A DNA stretch of 64,000 nucleotides, from assembly GCA_026419775.2 (NCBI GenBank), contig JAOPGA020001054.1, positions 62,001-126,000 of the forward strand. Direction: 5' to 3'. The stretch comes from Acrasis kona (lineage: Eukaryota; Heterolobosea; Eutetramitea; Acrasida; Acrasidae). The notes beneath the pieces are model-generated. The model was not told where the DNA came from, made no database searches, and was given only the letters and a program-made list of their open reading frames with translations. A program made the position numbers and the translations under genes. Position 1 is the stretch's first letter; every line of letters begins with the position of its first letter. Below, piece by piece: positions 31,896-42,201 of the stretch.

Positions 31896-34800
31896 ATGAC
31901 AAGTATTGAGCAGATGGCGATTTCTGGGGTTAGAAGTTTTGACCCCAATAATCCACAAGTCATACATTTCTTTAAGCCTCTTACGATCATCCTTGGACCA
32001 AATGGTGCTGGAAAAACAGTATGTTAACCTTTGAATGCGTTTCTTAATTATTAGACAATTATAGAGTGTTTAAAAACAGCAACGACAGGTGAACTTCCTC
32101 CAAACGCAAATCATGGCAAATCTTTCGTACACGACCCAAAGGTTATGGGCGACTCTGTGGTCAAGGCACAAATTCGATTAAAGTTTCGCGCAGTCAATAA
32201 AAAGCAGATGGTAACCGTGAGATCTTTTCAACTTACACAAAAAGCAAGTAAAGCAGAGTTTAAGCAATTGGAGGCCGCCATCCAAACTAAAGACGACCAA
32301 GGAAAAACTGTCAGCCAGAGCCATAAATGTAGCGAAATGGATGTACTTCTACCACAATGTCTCGGTGTGAGCAAGGCAATTCTAGAAAATGTTATATTTT
32401 GCCATCAAGAAGATGTAAACTGGCCTCTCTCTGATCCTGGAAACCTCAAGAAGAAATTCGATGACATTTTTGCAAGTACCAGATATACCAAAGCTCTCGA
32501 CTCCATTAAAAAGTTGAAGAAGACACAAAATACACAACTAAAAGATTATCAAATAGAGCTTGGAAAAATAGAAGCCTATAGAGATACTTCCACCAAGTTG
32601 AAGCAAGATTTTGAAAAAGAGACGCACAAGATAAATACCATCAAGTCACAAATTGAACAGATCGATGTAAAGTTAGCACCAATGGAACGCAGCATAGCAA
32701 AATATGAGAAGGAAATGCAAACTTTTGGAAAACTAAACTCACAAATAGCCTCACTAGAAGCAGTTGTACTGGAAATGGGTAACAGCGTTAAACACTTGCA
32801 AGAAAACATGCAACATGAGTTTGAGGAGAGCGATGCTGACATTACCAAGATTGAAAAAGACTTTAAGAAACAAAGTGATGATCTTGAAAAGGACAAGAGG
32901 CAAGCATTAAGGGATCTACAACAAGCCAAGACCGATCGTGAAAATGTTGAAAGGATCGGAAAATCAGATGATGTCAGACTAAATGGTCTATTACACGAAC
33001 AAAGCATGCTCAAGAAGAAATTAGAAGACATGAGCAATGACGTCTACTTGTTATCAAACCGTTACAAGATACCTGGATATGACAGTCCTCCATATGATGA
33101 ACAATCGTAAGTGCAAAAAACCTGATTAATGCTAATCATGACAGAGTCATCAAGTTTGCGTCGCTTCTTGAACAATTATTAGAAACCAACAAGAAAAAGT
33201 TAAGACAAGTCAGAGAAGCCCATCAAAGCGAACAAAACGCATTAAGCAACACCATATCTCAAACGCAAGCAAAATACAACACTCTACAAAATACGTTACA
33301 GAACAGCGAAAAAAAACTAAAGGATTACAAAACAGCCATCCAGAACATTAACAACAAAATTGAAGCATTGGACGTTAATGAAGAATACTTGGCCATTACA
33401 GCTGATAAGATCAAGACTTTAGAAACAGAGCTCGCCACCTTACGAAAAGACAATGACTTGGATGGATTAAATACAACCTTGAGAAAAAATCAACAGCAAA
33501 TGCAAGAACTCAATAAACAATTAACCACCATCAGCAACGATTTGAAAAAACGTGAAGCTGAGAGAATGACTGCCATCAGACTAGCCGACCTACAAAAAGA
33601 AAAAACAAAAGCTGAACAAGCACTCACCCAACATTACGAACAAGTCGAACAACAATTCAACAATTCAAACATTGAATGGACATCACCCATCAACATGAAG
33701 GATGCAAAAAACATTTACGAAGAAACATGTAAGCAATACAAGAAACGCATAACAAACATCACTACCAGTCAATTGAATCCATTACAACAGCAAGCGCCCC
33801 TATTACAACACCGAATCGACACAAACAACAACGACATCAAACAATTACAATCAACCATGGAATCTCAACAAACAAGAATTCAAAAAGAAACAAAAGGTCA
33901 ACCACTCGATGTCCTCATCAAACAATCTCAACAACGTTACAACAAAATGTCATCAGAAGTAGCCATGATCAATTCGTTAAAATTATGTTACGAAAATTTC
34001 ATCAAGCATGCGGAAGAAGACCACAAGTGTTATGTTTGCGATCGAGGTTTGGATGATCTGAACGAATTCATAAATCGTCAAAGAGAGCAATTAGAAAAAG
34101 CACCAGCTGCTCTAATCAAGAAACAAGAAAAAATGAACAAATTCAACATTGAGATGAAACGTTTCGAAGAGTTGGTTTCGTTGAACGAACAATTACAATC
34201 CATCACTACCAGTCAATTACCCCAAAAGGAATCCATCCAAAATGATTTAAAAATTCAATTCGAACAATTACAATCAAAGATTGAAAAAACCAAAGGCGAA
34301 CTACAACAAGTACAATCCACCGAAAATCAATTAATCTCATTTTCCAATGCCATCAATCAATTACAAATGTTGAAAAATCAATCACAAATGATGGACACAA
34401 AGATTCAAAACGAACGCAACAAACAACCGTCTTCGTCTTCTTCATCTTCGTCCGAATCTTATGATTCGCTCATGCAACGAGAATCCGAAATCAAAAATCA
34501 AATCAATACTTTACAATCTCAAATCAACCAATTACAATCTCAATACCAAACATCTAGTCAACAAATCCAAACGGCGTCCACTCAACTCCAACAAGTCGTT
34601 TCCAAACATCAAAACAACCAAGTTGACTTTGCGAGGGTCAACGAATTGAAAGAACAAGCGCAACAAATTCAAAAGAAGGACGTACAGAGCACGATCAACG
34701 AACAATCTGAAATCACCAAACAAATGCCACATTTAGATTCCGATCTAAAAATACAAAAAGAACAATTAATAAAATTACGTTCCAAACATTCATCAGATTA

Positions 34801-35968
34801 CAACGAACTCGAACAATCAATGATCGCTCTACAACAAGATGCCAGTAAAATACGAATGGCAGTTCAAGATCAAAAACAATTCGTAGAGTCGAAGAAATCA
34901 GATGAAATTTCAACATTGAGCGATAGCGTCGAGAAGAGAAGAATAAGAATGATTGATTATCAACAAAAGGAATCCAGCGCTCAACAAAGCATTCAAAAAA
35001 TAGACGACATGTTAAAAAACAAAGCTCAAATACAACGCAACATTGTGGATAACGTCGCTTATCGCAAGAAGAATAAAGAATACGAATCGAAAAAATCAGA
35101 ATTGACCCAATTGAAAAATCAATTATCCAATTTGAAAAACAAACATTCTGATGATGACGATGATGATCAAATGGATGGAAATGAAAAAAATGTAATTCAC
35201 GACGAAAAGACGTTCACGACCATCAAGAAGAAGAGAGACGAACAAACGCAACAAAAAGCAACCTTGATCGGAATGAAGAGCACTCACAAGAGCAACCTGT
35301 CGAACATTCAAGATAAATTGCAATCCGATTCGAATCTAAAAGATGTGGAACAACGTTATAGAGCGACCATGATCAAATTAAAAACAATGCAAATCAGCAA
35401 CGAAGATTTGGATCGTTACTCTGGTGCATTGGATAAAGCGCTCATGAAGTATCATAGCATTAAAATGGCAGAGATCAATGCCATCATTAAGGAATTATGG
35501 CAAAAGACGTATCGTGGACAAGACATTGACACGATCGAAATTCGAAGTGATTCGGAAGGAAGCGCTTCTGCTGCTCGAAAGAGCTATAATTACAGAGTGG
35601 TGATGAAGAAGGGAGATGTAGGGTTGGATATGAGAGGTAGGTGTAGCGCTGGTCAAAAAGTATTATCTTGTTTGATTATAAGATTGGCGCTGGCCGAAGC
35701 CTTTTGTATCGATTGTGGAGTGTTGGCGCTGGACGAGCCCACCACGAATTTGGATTTTGATAACGTCAGTAGTTTGGCAGAGAGTTTACAAGTGATCATA
35801 TCCGAAAGAAAAAAACAATCAAATTTCCAATTGGTCGTAATTACTCATGATGAGGATTTCGTTCACAAGTTGGGAAGGAGTGATTTTGTGGATCATTATT
35901 ATCGTATTTCGAAGGATCCTTCCACTGGTTATTCTAGAATCGATAGACAGGATTTTAGGGAGAACTAA
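31896..35968 (+). CDS. RAD50: RAD50 double-strand-break repair ATPase, three exons
   Basis: Exons 31896-32018, 32055-33106 and 33145-35968 with 36- and 38-base introns (GTATGT...TTAG, GTAAGT...ACAG) give 1,332 aa, close to the usual 1,300. N-terminal: [15 protein letters not shown] and Walker A GPNGAGKT, which the first intron splits off right after the Thr. Then Q-loop region [19 protein letters not shown], a long coiled coil with the zinc hook CYVC at about residues 687-690, a second coiled coil, the ABC signature [20 protein letters not shown] and Walker [14 protein letters not shown] with the following H-loop [11 protein letters not shown]50 works with MRE11 (and NBS1) in end-processing, tethering and checkpoint signalling. 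All functional motifs are intact. Confidence 0.98.
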
Positions 35969-36074
35969 TCGGATTATTTTCTAATAAAAAAAATTATCTT
36001 ACAAAATTGGTGATTGATTGTTATTTATAGCTGCGATCATTTTATTGTTCCGCTCACTATTTTACACACAAACA

Positions 36075-38159
36075 ATGGATGCTACACCTCAGAGTGCTCA
36101 GCCGCTCACTCAAATGGATGAGCTGTACACTGAAAACGTAAACAATATTCACAAGAAGGAGGTTAGCTTTGGTACGGTCGGAAAGTTTTTCCGCTCGATC
36201 AGGTTTTTCATGTTGATGCTTGTGTTGTTCCTATCTGTGGGAGTACTTTTGGTCACGGTGATTTGGATCAGCAACTTCTTCAGCACCACTACCCAGGTGA
36301 TGAACAACAATCAGTATTTGAGGTTTATCAATGTTCAGGATTATATTTCTAGCGTTACTCAGGATCCAAAGAGAATTACGGAGAGCGTAATGAGCGTTGT
36401 TGGATCAGCTGGCACCAATTTTACGTCATACCAGGAGGTTCAGGATCTTACCTGGTCAGTTTTCAAGAGAGTAGGTAGATTCCAAACCATCGAGGATGAC
36501 GATGACGTTGAGAGAATGAACTTCTTGTACATGAACAGAAATGGCAACATTTTCGGTTACTCTGGCACTTACTTATTGGATGTTGGATATGCATACGTTC
36601 ACGGATGGGGCTACACCAATGGATCCGACATGCTGCGTTATGAGATTAAAGATTTCCAAACCGGTGAGCCAGATGACGAATTCGAAGTAGTAGAGTTGGA
36701 TTTGGCGTTGTTGAACCAAGCTAAAGCTAGAAATACCAGCTTCTGGGCCAAGCCTCAAGTAGCTGAGCCTTGCAATGATGATTTCCCAGGATGCAACATT
36801 TTACACAAATACTTAGCGCCTGCCTTTAAAAACAAAGTCTTCTTGGGCTTAAGTATCTATCAATACTCTGCATCTGTTGTTAGTGACCAGCTTAATGATC
36901 TTATTCTTGGAGATGGTGTTTCGTATATTATTGACCTTAACAACGGCCAACTAGTGGCTTGCTCAGATAAAACAGCGCCATTGACCACCATCGACGATGA
37001 AGTAGATGAAGTCACCTTTATTGACGTGGAGTCGTGTAAGAGCGGTTTGGTTTCCTCTAGCGCAAGGTATTTAAGAAGTATCCATGGAAAAAATATTAAC
37101 ATTGAGGACGATGATGACTATCACCGCTCGGAGTATAGCTACGGAAGCACTGGTGATGTCTTGGTGAGCTACGCTAGGTTCCATGATAAGGATGGTCTCA
37201 ACTGGTTACTTGTGTATGCAAGACCAAAAATGAACGTTATTGGTTCATTTGTCATGTGGGGTGTGATAACTGTAGTTGTGAGCTTGATTATTTTATTGTT
37301 TGGTTGCATTGTTGGTCTTATCGCGTCGCTACTTATTTCTCGTTCTTTAATTAAACTTCGTAAACACATAAGAATGGTACAAGAACTGGATCTTGATAAC
37401 ATTAATAACTCTAATCTGGAAAGTAGTTTATTCTTCTCAAAGAACAATAGCTTCTCTTTCTTTAGTGACATTGCGCTTATCCAAGCTTCGTTCTATGACA
37501 TGGTATCTAGAATGAGGACAATAAAGAAATACCTACCTGATCAATTCCATTCGTCTGCTGATCAACTACAATTGGTTACAGGGGATGTCGAAATGTCTGA
37601 GAAACAAGGTCTTCAATCTATGAGAATTGCAGTTGTTAAAATTGATTTATATGGGTTTGAAGAAAAGTATTCATCTATTCCAACGCTAGTTAGATTGCAT
37701 GCTAACCTGTTCAATTTGATCAACGAACAAGCTGGAATCCACCATGGCTCTGTTGCTGAATTCGATCAATCTTCTTTTACAATCAAATTCCATGCATCAC
37801 CAGACACCAACGACGTCAGCCACATTCTGAATGCGTATGAATGCAGTCTCTCTGCAGAACAAATATTGAAGAGCAAGGATATTGAATACTCTATTGCTAT
37901 TTCGTCCTCAAATGTAATGGCAGGAAGTATAGGATCGGAACAAAGAAGGCAGTTTAAGATATTTGGACCTTGTATGAAGATTGTCGATCAAGCAGCAAGT
38001 GAGTTCAAGAATAGTGTTGTTGTCGATAGGTCTACAGTCATAGAGCAAGATGCAAAGTACAAGACAAGCTTCGTTGGATCCATTAAGAACAAAAAACTAG
38101 ATGATAACCAAATAGATTTATATAAACTAGAGAAGGTCATGTATGTGGAAATAAATTAA
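36075..38159 (+). CDS. Double-Cache receptor with degenerate nucleotidyl-cyclase domain
   Basis: Encodes 694 aa from the ATG at 36075. A cytosolic stretch is followed by one membrane helix (FFMLMLVLFLSVGVLLVTVIW), a roughly 300-residue extracellular dCache-like sensor with repeated acidic patches (TIEDDDDVER, NIEDDDDYHR), and a second membrane helix (MWGVITVVVSLIILLFGCIV) with a HAMP-like linker. The C-terminus has the class III cyclase fold: RIAVVKIDLYGFEEKYSS (first metal Asp kept), GSVAEFDQSSFTIKF where the usual GDG is QSS, and GSIGSEQRRQFKIFGPCMKI lacking the usual catalytic Asn and Arg. So it is probably a non-catalytic or dimerising cyclase homologue. Heteroloboseans carry many receptor cyclases. 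Confidence 0.8.
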   Translation: MDATPQSAQPLTQMDELYTENVNNIHKKEVSFGTVGKFFRSIRFFMLMLVLFLSVGVLLVTVIWISNFFSTTTQVMNNNQYLRFINVQDYISSVTQDPKRITESVMSVVGSAGTNFTSYQEVQDLTWSVFKRVGRFQTIEDDDDVERMNFLYMNRNGNIFGYSGTYLLDVGYAYVHGWGYTNGSDMLRYEIKDFQTGEPDDEFEVVELDLALLNQAKARNTSFWAKPQVAEPCNDDFPGCNILHKYLAPAFKNKVFLGLSIYQYSASVVSDQLNDLILGDGVSYIIDLNNGQLVACSDKTAPLTTIDDEVDEVTFIDVESCKSGLVSSSARYLRSIHGKNINIEDDDDYHRSEYSYGSTGDVLVSYARFHDKDGLNWLLVYARPKMNVIGSFVMWGVITVVVSLIILLFGCIVGLIASLLISRSLIKLRKHIRMVQELDLDNINNSNLESSLFFSKNNSFSFFSDIALIQASFYDMVSRMRTIKKYLPDQFHSSADQLQLVTGDVEMSEKQGLQSMRIAVVKIDLYGFEEKYSSIPTLVRLHANLFNLINEQAGIHHGSVAEFDQSSFTIKFHASPDTNDVSHILNAYECSLSAEQILKSKDIEYSIAISSSNVMAGSIGSEQRRQFKIFGPCMKIVDQAASEFKNSVVVDRSTVIEQDAKYKTSFVGSIKNKKLDDNQIDLYKLEKVMYVEIN

Positions 38160-38224
38160 TTACACTTGAGTGTCACTTGAAATTGTCTTGAAGTTCAACA
38201 AAGTTAATTGTAATTGTGTTAAAG

Positions 38225-39511
38225 ATGCAATTATTTCGTACACCTGTCCTCAGACATACCCCTCGATCGACATCTTTTGTTTTGCTTCAAACAAGATATT
38301 ATGCAATTAGGGGAGTCGCACTAAAGGGAAAGGAACCTCCACCAAAAAAAGTTGTGAAATCAGAAGAACAACTCGAAAGGGAGAGACTTGAGAAGGATCG
38401 TTTAGAGCGCGACAAACTTTTCAAAACCATCAACAGAACAAAATTAACCACAAAAAAGAAGAAGCAAAAAAAGGCAAAAAACCTCAAAGAGGTTGACGAG
38501 GAAGTAGTCAGCAAGGATTCAAAAATATTCAATAATTTGGTAACAAGACACTTTGAATCAAACAACTTTGAGTCCGGGGAAGAAGCGTTTGAGACGATGC
38601 GCGAGGAGGGTATTCTTCCCTCTCGCTCCACCATAATTTCTATGATCAAAGGATATGGTCGCGATAATCATTTAGATGAAGCAAGAAGCTTGTATAATAG
38701 TGCAGTAATGAAGTTTGGTATTCTTGTAGATGATGAAATTTCTGCTACAATGCTCAATGCTTACCTATCCAACAATAAAGGAAAAGAAGCCGAAAAGCTT
38801 ATGAAAGTACTTTCAAAACAAACATTAGGTCCACATTGTGTTTGCTGTCTAATTGATGATCTGTTCCGGAAACATCAACCTGAAGATGCCAAATCGATGT
38901 ATGACTCCATGGAAGATGATATTAAAAATAACAACAATGTGTTAATGTCCATGGTTTCTGGTTATTGTTCAATAAATGATTACAATAAAGCGAGAGATAT
39001 GATAAAACTAATTACTGATCAATACATTAGCAAAGATGCTACGGAAGTAATTAAAGTTGTCTTCGACCATTCAATAAAAGAGGGAGATATTTTATCAGCC
39101 CGTTCTGTCTTTGATAAAACACATAAAGCATTAAAATCATATGGTTACAATAAAATGATCGCAATGTACATTGAAAAGAACGATAAGAAAGGTGCTGATG
39201 AGCTGATTGCTCAAATGAGAGCTTCTGGAATGAAACCTAGTCCAGGATTAGAAAGGAAATATGAATCTTTTGTTTATATGGGCTTAAATAAAGAGGAGCG
39301 GAAAGAAGTTGATGAATATCTAGATGGGGTGTCAAAAGAACTGAAATTAGATGTGAGAGTGATTCTAGGGTTAAAGAAGCCAGACTTGGACGATGATACC
39401 AAAGAATACTTTAAAGGCCTCTTTGACAAATATAAAAACAAGAAGTTGAACGAGCGCGAGCAAAGGAGAGATATCGATGAGTACCATGCCCGTTTCAGGA
39501 GACGAAAATAA
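38225..39511 (+). CDS. P-class pentatricopeptide repeat protein, mitochondrial
   Basis: Encodes 428 aa from ATG 38225 (an upstream GTG in frame is ignored). The N-terminus MQLFRTPVLRHTPRSTSFVL is Arg-rich and acid-free, followed by a highly charged segment (ERERLEKDRLERDKLFKTIN and a run of Lys). Residues 95-370 hold about seven 35-residue helical hairpins, for example NLVTRHFESNNFESGEEAFE, ITDQYISKDATEVIKVVFDH and YGYNKMIAMYIEKNDKKGAD. There is no E or DYW extension. PPR proteins bind organelle RNA and act in processing, stability or translation. AATAAA contains the TAA stop. Confidence 0.85.
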   Translation: MQLFRTPVLRHTPRSTSFVLLQTRYYAIRGVALKGKEPPPKKVVKSEEQLERERLEKDRLERDKLFKTINRTKLTTKKKKQKKAKNLKEVDEEVVSKDSKIFNNLVTRHFESNNFESGEEAFETMREEGILPSRSTIISMIKGYGRDNHLDEARSLYNSAVMKFGILVDDEISATMLNAYLSNNKGKEAEKLMKVLSKQTLGPHCVCCLIDDLFRKHQPEDAKSMYDSMEDDIKNNNNVLMSMVSGYCSINDYNKARDMIKLITDQYISKDATEVIKVVFDHSIKEGDILSARSVFDKTHKALKSYGYNKMIAMYIEKNDKKGADELIAQMRASGMKPSPGLERKYESFVYMGLNKEERKEVDEYLDGVSKELKLDVRVILGLKKPDLDDDTKEYFKGLFDKYKNKKLNEREQRRDIDEYHARFRRRK

Positions 39512-39567
39512 AAACCTTGTGTTAATCATGTTGTAATTGTAAGATATTAGACATTTGACATTTTGAG

Positions 39568-40860
39568 ATGAGCAACAGAAAGCTGTTTGATGGATTCAAT
39601 GACCTCGAGAGCCCTAGCATAGATTCGTTTGATCTGCAAAATCTCAATAAGAAAAAGATATCCTCACAATCGCTGACACCTAAGTTTGTAAGACAAGAAT
39701 CGCCAACAACATCTTTTGAAAGGATAAAATTTGGAGATAAACAACCAGATCAAAAGGAGACTTTTCAATTCGCATCCAACCCAATTGATTCTGATGAATT
39801 TCAGTTCCAAAAAAGAAGGAGGAATTATGATGGTGTTAGGTCATTCATGATTTCAAACAAGTCCACGATCATCTTTATCATTTTGACCTTTGTACTTGGA
39901 CTAATACTTGGCTCAATATCAAACTTCAGACAACAACCGGAACCAGTACCTAAACTAGAAAAAGACAAAACCAGAACACTTTCGCGTATAGTAAATTCTA
40001 CGGGTGGTGAGATTATATCTCTACCAAAGCAGTTTGGATTCGCAGATCAACTTTTTGTAAAAGACTTACCAAAGCTCAACCAACACTTGTTCCTCAACAT
40101 CCTTCGGACTGTACCAAAGAAAGATGCCGAACTACTCCTAGATCATGTACAAATATACCCGCAAACTAATAAGGAAGACATTTGGACGATCTCCACAAGA
40201 TCAAGAGCTGCGATATTAAAAGGAGTTTGTGCGACTTGGAAAGCAATAAGCAAATGGACCAATGATAAACATTTGAGTAAATTGGTTGGCACTAAAACTG
40301 TTAGTGTTGAATTCAGCTCTATTCCTGAATTTACCGCGCGCTCAACAAAACAGCAAATGAAAATGAAAAAATTTTTGAAGGAATACAAAACATCCAATTA
40401 TCGATTATCCGAACAATCATTTAACAATGTTCGGATTCTGTTGAAAGACATTGTACTAAAACCCTCATTGACATCATCACCTCACCTCCGTGTCGGCAAA
40501 CCAAAACTAGACATGTATTATGGTAAAAAAAAGATCTCCCTGAGAACACCTCTTAACGAAGAGTTCTTACTTTGTCAAGTTCAAGGATCGCAGAACATTG
40601 ATCTCTATAACTACACACAAATTGATCTAATAAAAAGAGATCCGATTCATCCAGCAAACTCTGATAATCCAGACTCTTATCCATTATTTGGTCTTTCAAA
40701 GCCGTCAAGTATAAGCTTGACTGCTGGTGATTGTTTGTGGATTCCAAGTATGTGGTGGTACTCTATACAGGGTGGAGACTCTCGTAATATTGCGATATCA
40801 TGGAGAATTCAGATACCATCAAAACTTTCTACTTTATCAACAACAGCAATTTCAAAATAA
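39568..40860 (+). CDS. Type II membrane protein with JmjC/cupin-8-like fold
   Basis: Encodes 430 aa. A Ser/Lys-rich cytosolic N-terminus (about 100 aa) is followed by a single membrane helix (TIIFIILTFVLGLILGSI) and a lumenal domain with few glycosylation sites. The C-terminal part resembles a JmjC/cupin_8 barrel: DMYYGKKKISLRTPLNEEFL, then SLTAGDCLWIPSMWWYSIQG and SRNIAISWRI. In active enzymes these strands carry an HxD pair and a distal His (GDxLFIPxxWWH). Here the first pair is not visible and the distal His is Tyr (WWY), so iron binding is doubtful. The stop is 2 bases from the stop of the convergent PDI gene. Confidence 0.65.
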   Translation: MSNRKLFDGFNDLESPSIDSFDLQNLNKKKISSQSLTPKFVRQESPTTSFERIKFGDKQPDQKETFQFASNPIDSDEFQFQKRRRNYDGVRSFMISNKSTIIFIILTFVLGLILGSISNFRQQPEPVPKLEKDKTRTLSRIVNSTGGEIISLPKQFGFADQLFVKDLPKLNQHLFLNILRTVPKKDAELLLDHVQIYPQTNKEDIWTISTRSRAAILKGVCATWKAISKWTNDKHLSKLVGTKTVSVEFSSIPEFTARSTKQQMKMKKFLKEYKTSNYRLSEQSFNNVRILLKDIVLKPSLTSSPHLRVGKPKLDMYYGKKKISLRTPLNEEFLLCQVQGSQNIDLYNYTQIDLIKRDPIHPANSDNPDSYPLFGLSKPSSISLTAGDCLWIPSMWWYSIQGGDSRNIAISWRIQIPSKLSTLSTTAISK

Positions 40861-40869
40861 ATTTATTTT
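40854..40869. terminator. Shared palindromic poly(A) element of a convergent gene pair
   Basis: AAAATAAATTTATTTT is a perfect 16-base palindrome. It contains AATAAA on both strands and both TAA stop codons (40858-40860 plus, 40865-40863 minus). Each transcript must therefore extend into the other gene's coding end. Confidence 0.7.
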
Positions 40870-42034
40870 CCTATGAATGATTTAATTGTTCTTAGAATGT
40901 TTCCTCTAATTGTCATGGTGTCCACCATGTCATTCTTAACTGCTCCATCCTTTGAAAGTAGGCGCTTCAAACGCTCAACTTCGTTTGATACGTACTCCTC
41001 TCCCTTCTCTAAAATTGATTTCATGGCCTTTACGTAATGGGCTGCATTTGAACGGTTTGTTTGCGTGCGGTATGTTTGAATGTAATCCTCAGCCTTTTTG
41101 ATAATTCCTTCCTTGGCCGTCTTGTCTGATGCTTTTAAGAAACTCTTTACCATGTCGCCCATCTTTTCCAAAAGACCAGCCTTATCATCCAAAGATCCAG
41201 TAATTTGTCTGTTCACACCTCCGCGTTCGTTCAAGAACTTCAAGAATCCTTCAGCTGATCTATCTCCATTATAATCCTCTGGTGTGGTCTTCTTTGTCTT
41301 GGAGAAGAACTTGATAGTTGGATATCCGGTCACTCCATACTTTTCGGTGAGTGGTTTGTTGTTATCTGCGTTGACCTTTGCAACAATAATATTCTTCTCG
41401 TTGCGGAAGGCGCGGGCTACCTTTTCATAATCAGGTGCTAGTTTTTGACAGTGACCGCACCATGGAGCGTAAAACTCCACTAGAACATCGTTTTCAGGAT
41501 CCAAGACAAGTTTGTCGAAGTTGCTCTTGTCTAAATCTTCAACATCACTAATTGGACCTGGAACTCTGAGGCGGGCGTTGCTATCCTTTTGGTTGATGTA
41601 TTTCAAGATGTCAGCTGCAGTGCGTCCGCTGTTATAGTCTTCAGGAACCTTGGAGTATTTTGGGAAGTATTTCAGTGTTGGGTATCCACTGACTCCGAAT
41701 TTTTGGCAAACATCTTGTTGAGTTGTGCAGTCGACTTTCGCGGCGACAGAATCGCGTGGTTTGTGCTTCTCAAAAGCCTCTCCCACAATCTTATACTCAG
41801 CGACTAGATTTTTACAGTGCCCACACCCTATAAGTTACAAAACGAAAATCAAACTAAAGTCATACAAGGTGCGTAAAATTCCAAAAAGACGTTTTGAGAT
41901 GATCCGACGTATTTGTCCACATTGGAGGATGTAATCTCAACAATACCAGGTACCCTCTCCTCTGGCTTTCCTTCGTTAGAAAGAACGCAATTTATTGTGA
42001 GCAGAGCAACAACCAACAAGAGTATTCTTGACAT
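40863..42034 (-). CDS. Protein disulfide isomerase, two exons
   Basis: Exons 42034-41866 and 41827-40863 with a 38-base intron (GTATGA...TTATAG) that splits the Trp codon of the first active site, giving 377 aa. Signal peptide MSRILLLVVALLTINCVLS, then two thioredoxin domains each with an APWCGHC active site (the first completed only by splicing: FYAPW-CGHCKNL; the second VEFYAPWCGHCQKLAPDYEK) and cis-Pro loops GYPTLKYF and GYPTIKFF. A helical C-terminal domain resembles ERp29/Dictyostelium PDI D-domains (YIQTYRTQTNRSNAAHYVKA). It ends SFIGK, with no KDEL-type signal, as in Dictyostelium PDI. Role: oxidative folding in the ER. Stop is within AATAAA. Confidence 0.95.
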
Positions 42035-42201
42035 CGTTTTTATTTGAATTCGTTTGATAAGCCCGCGCTTTATCTTGAAGAGAGAGTTGACAACCCATAA
42101 AAGCACAAATTTCGGTTGCCTCAAAAAAAAATGCAAAAAACAAATACTATTATTGACTACTCAATAATTTATACAAAATATGGTTGTTTAATATTCTACA
42201 T

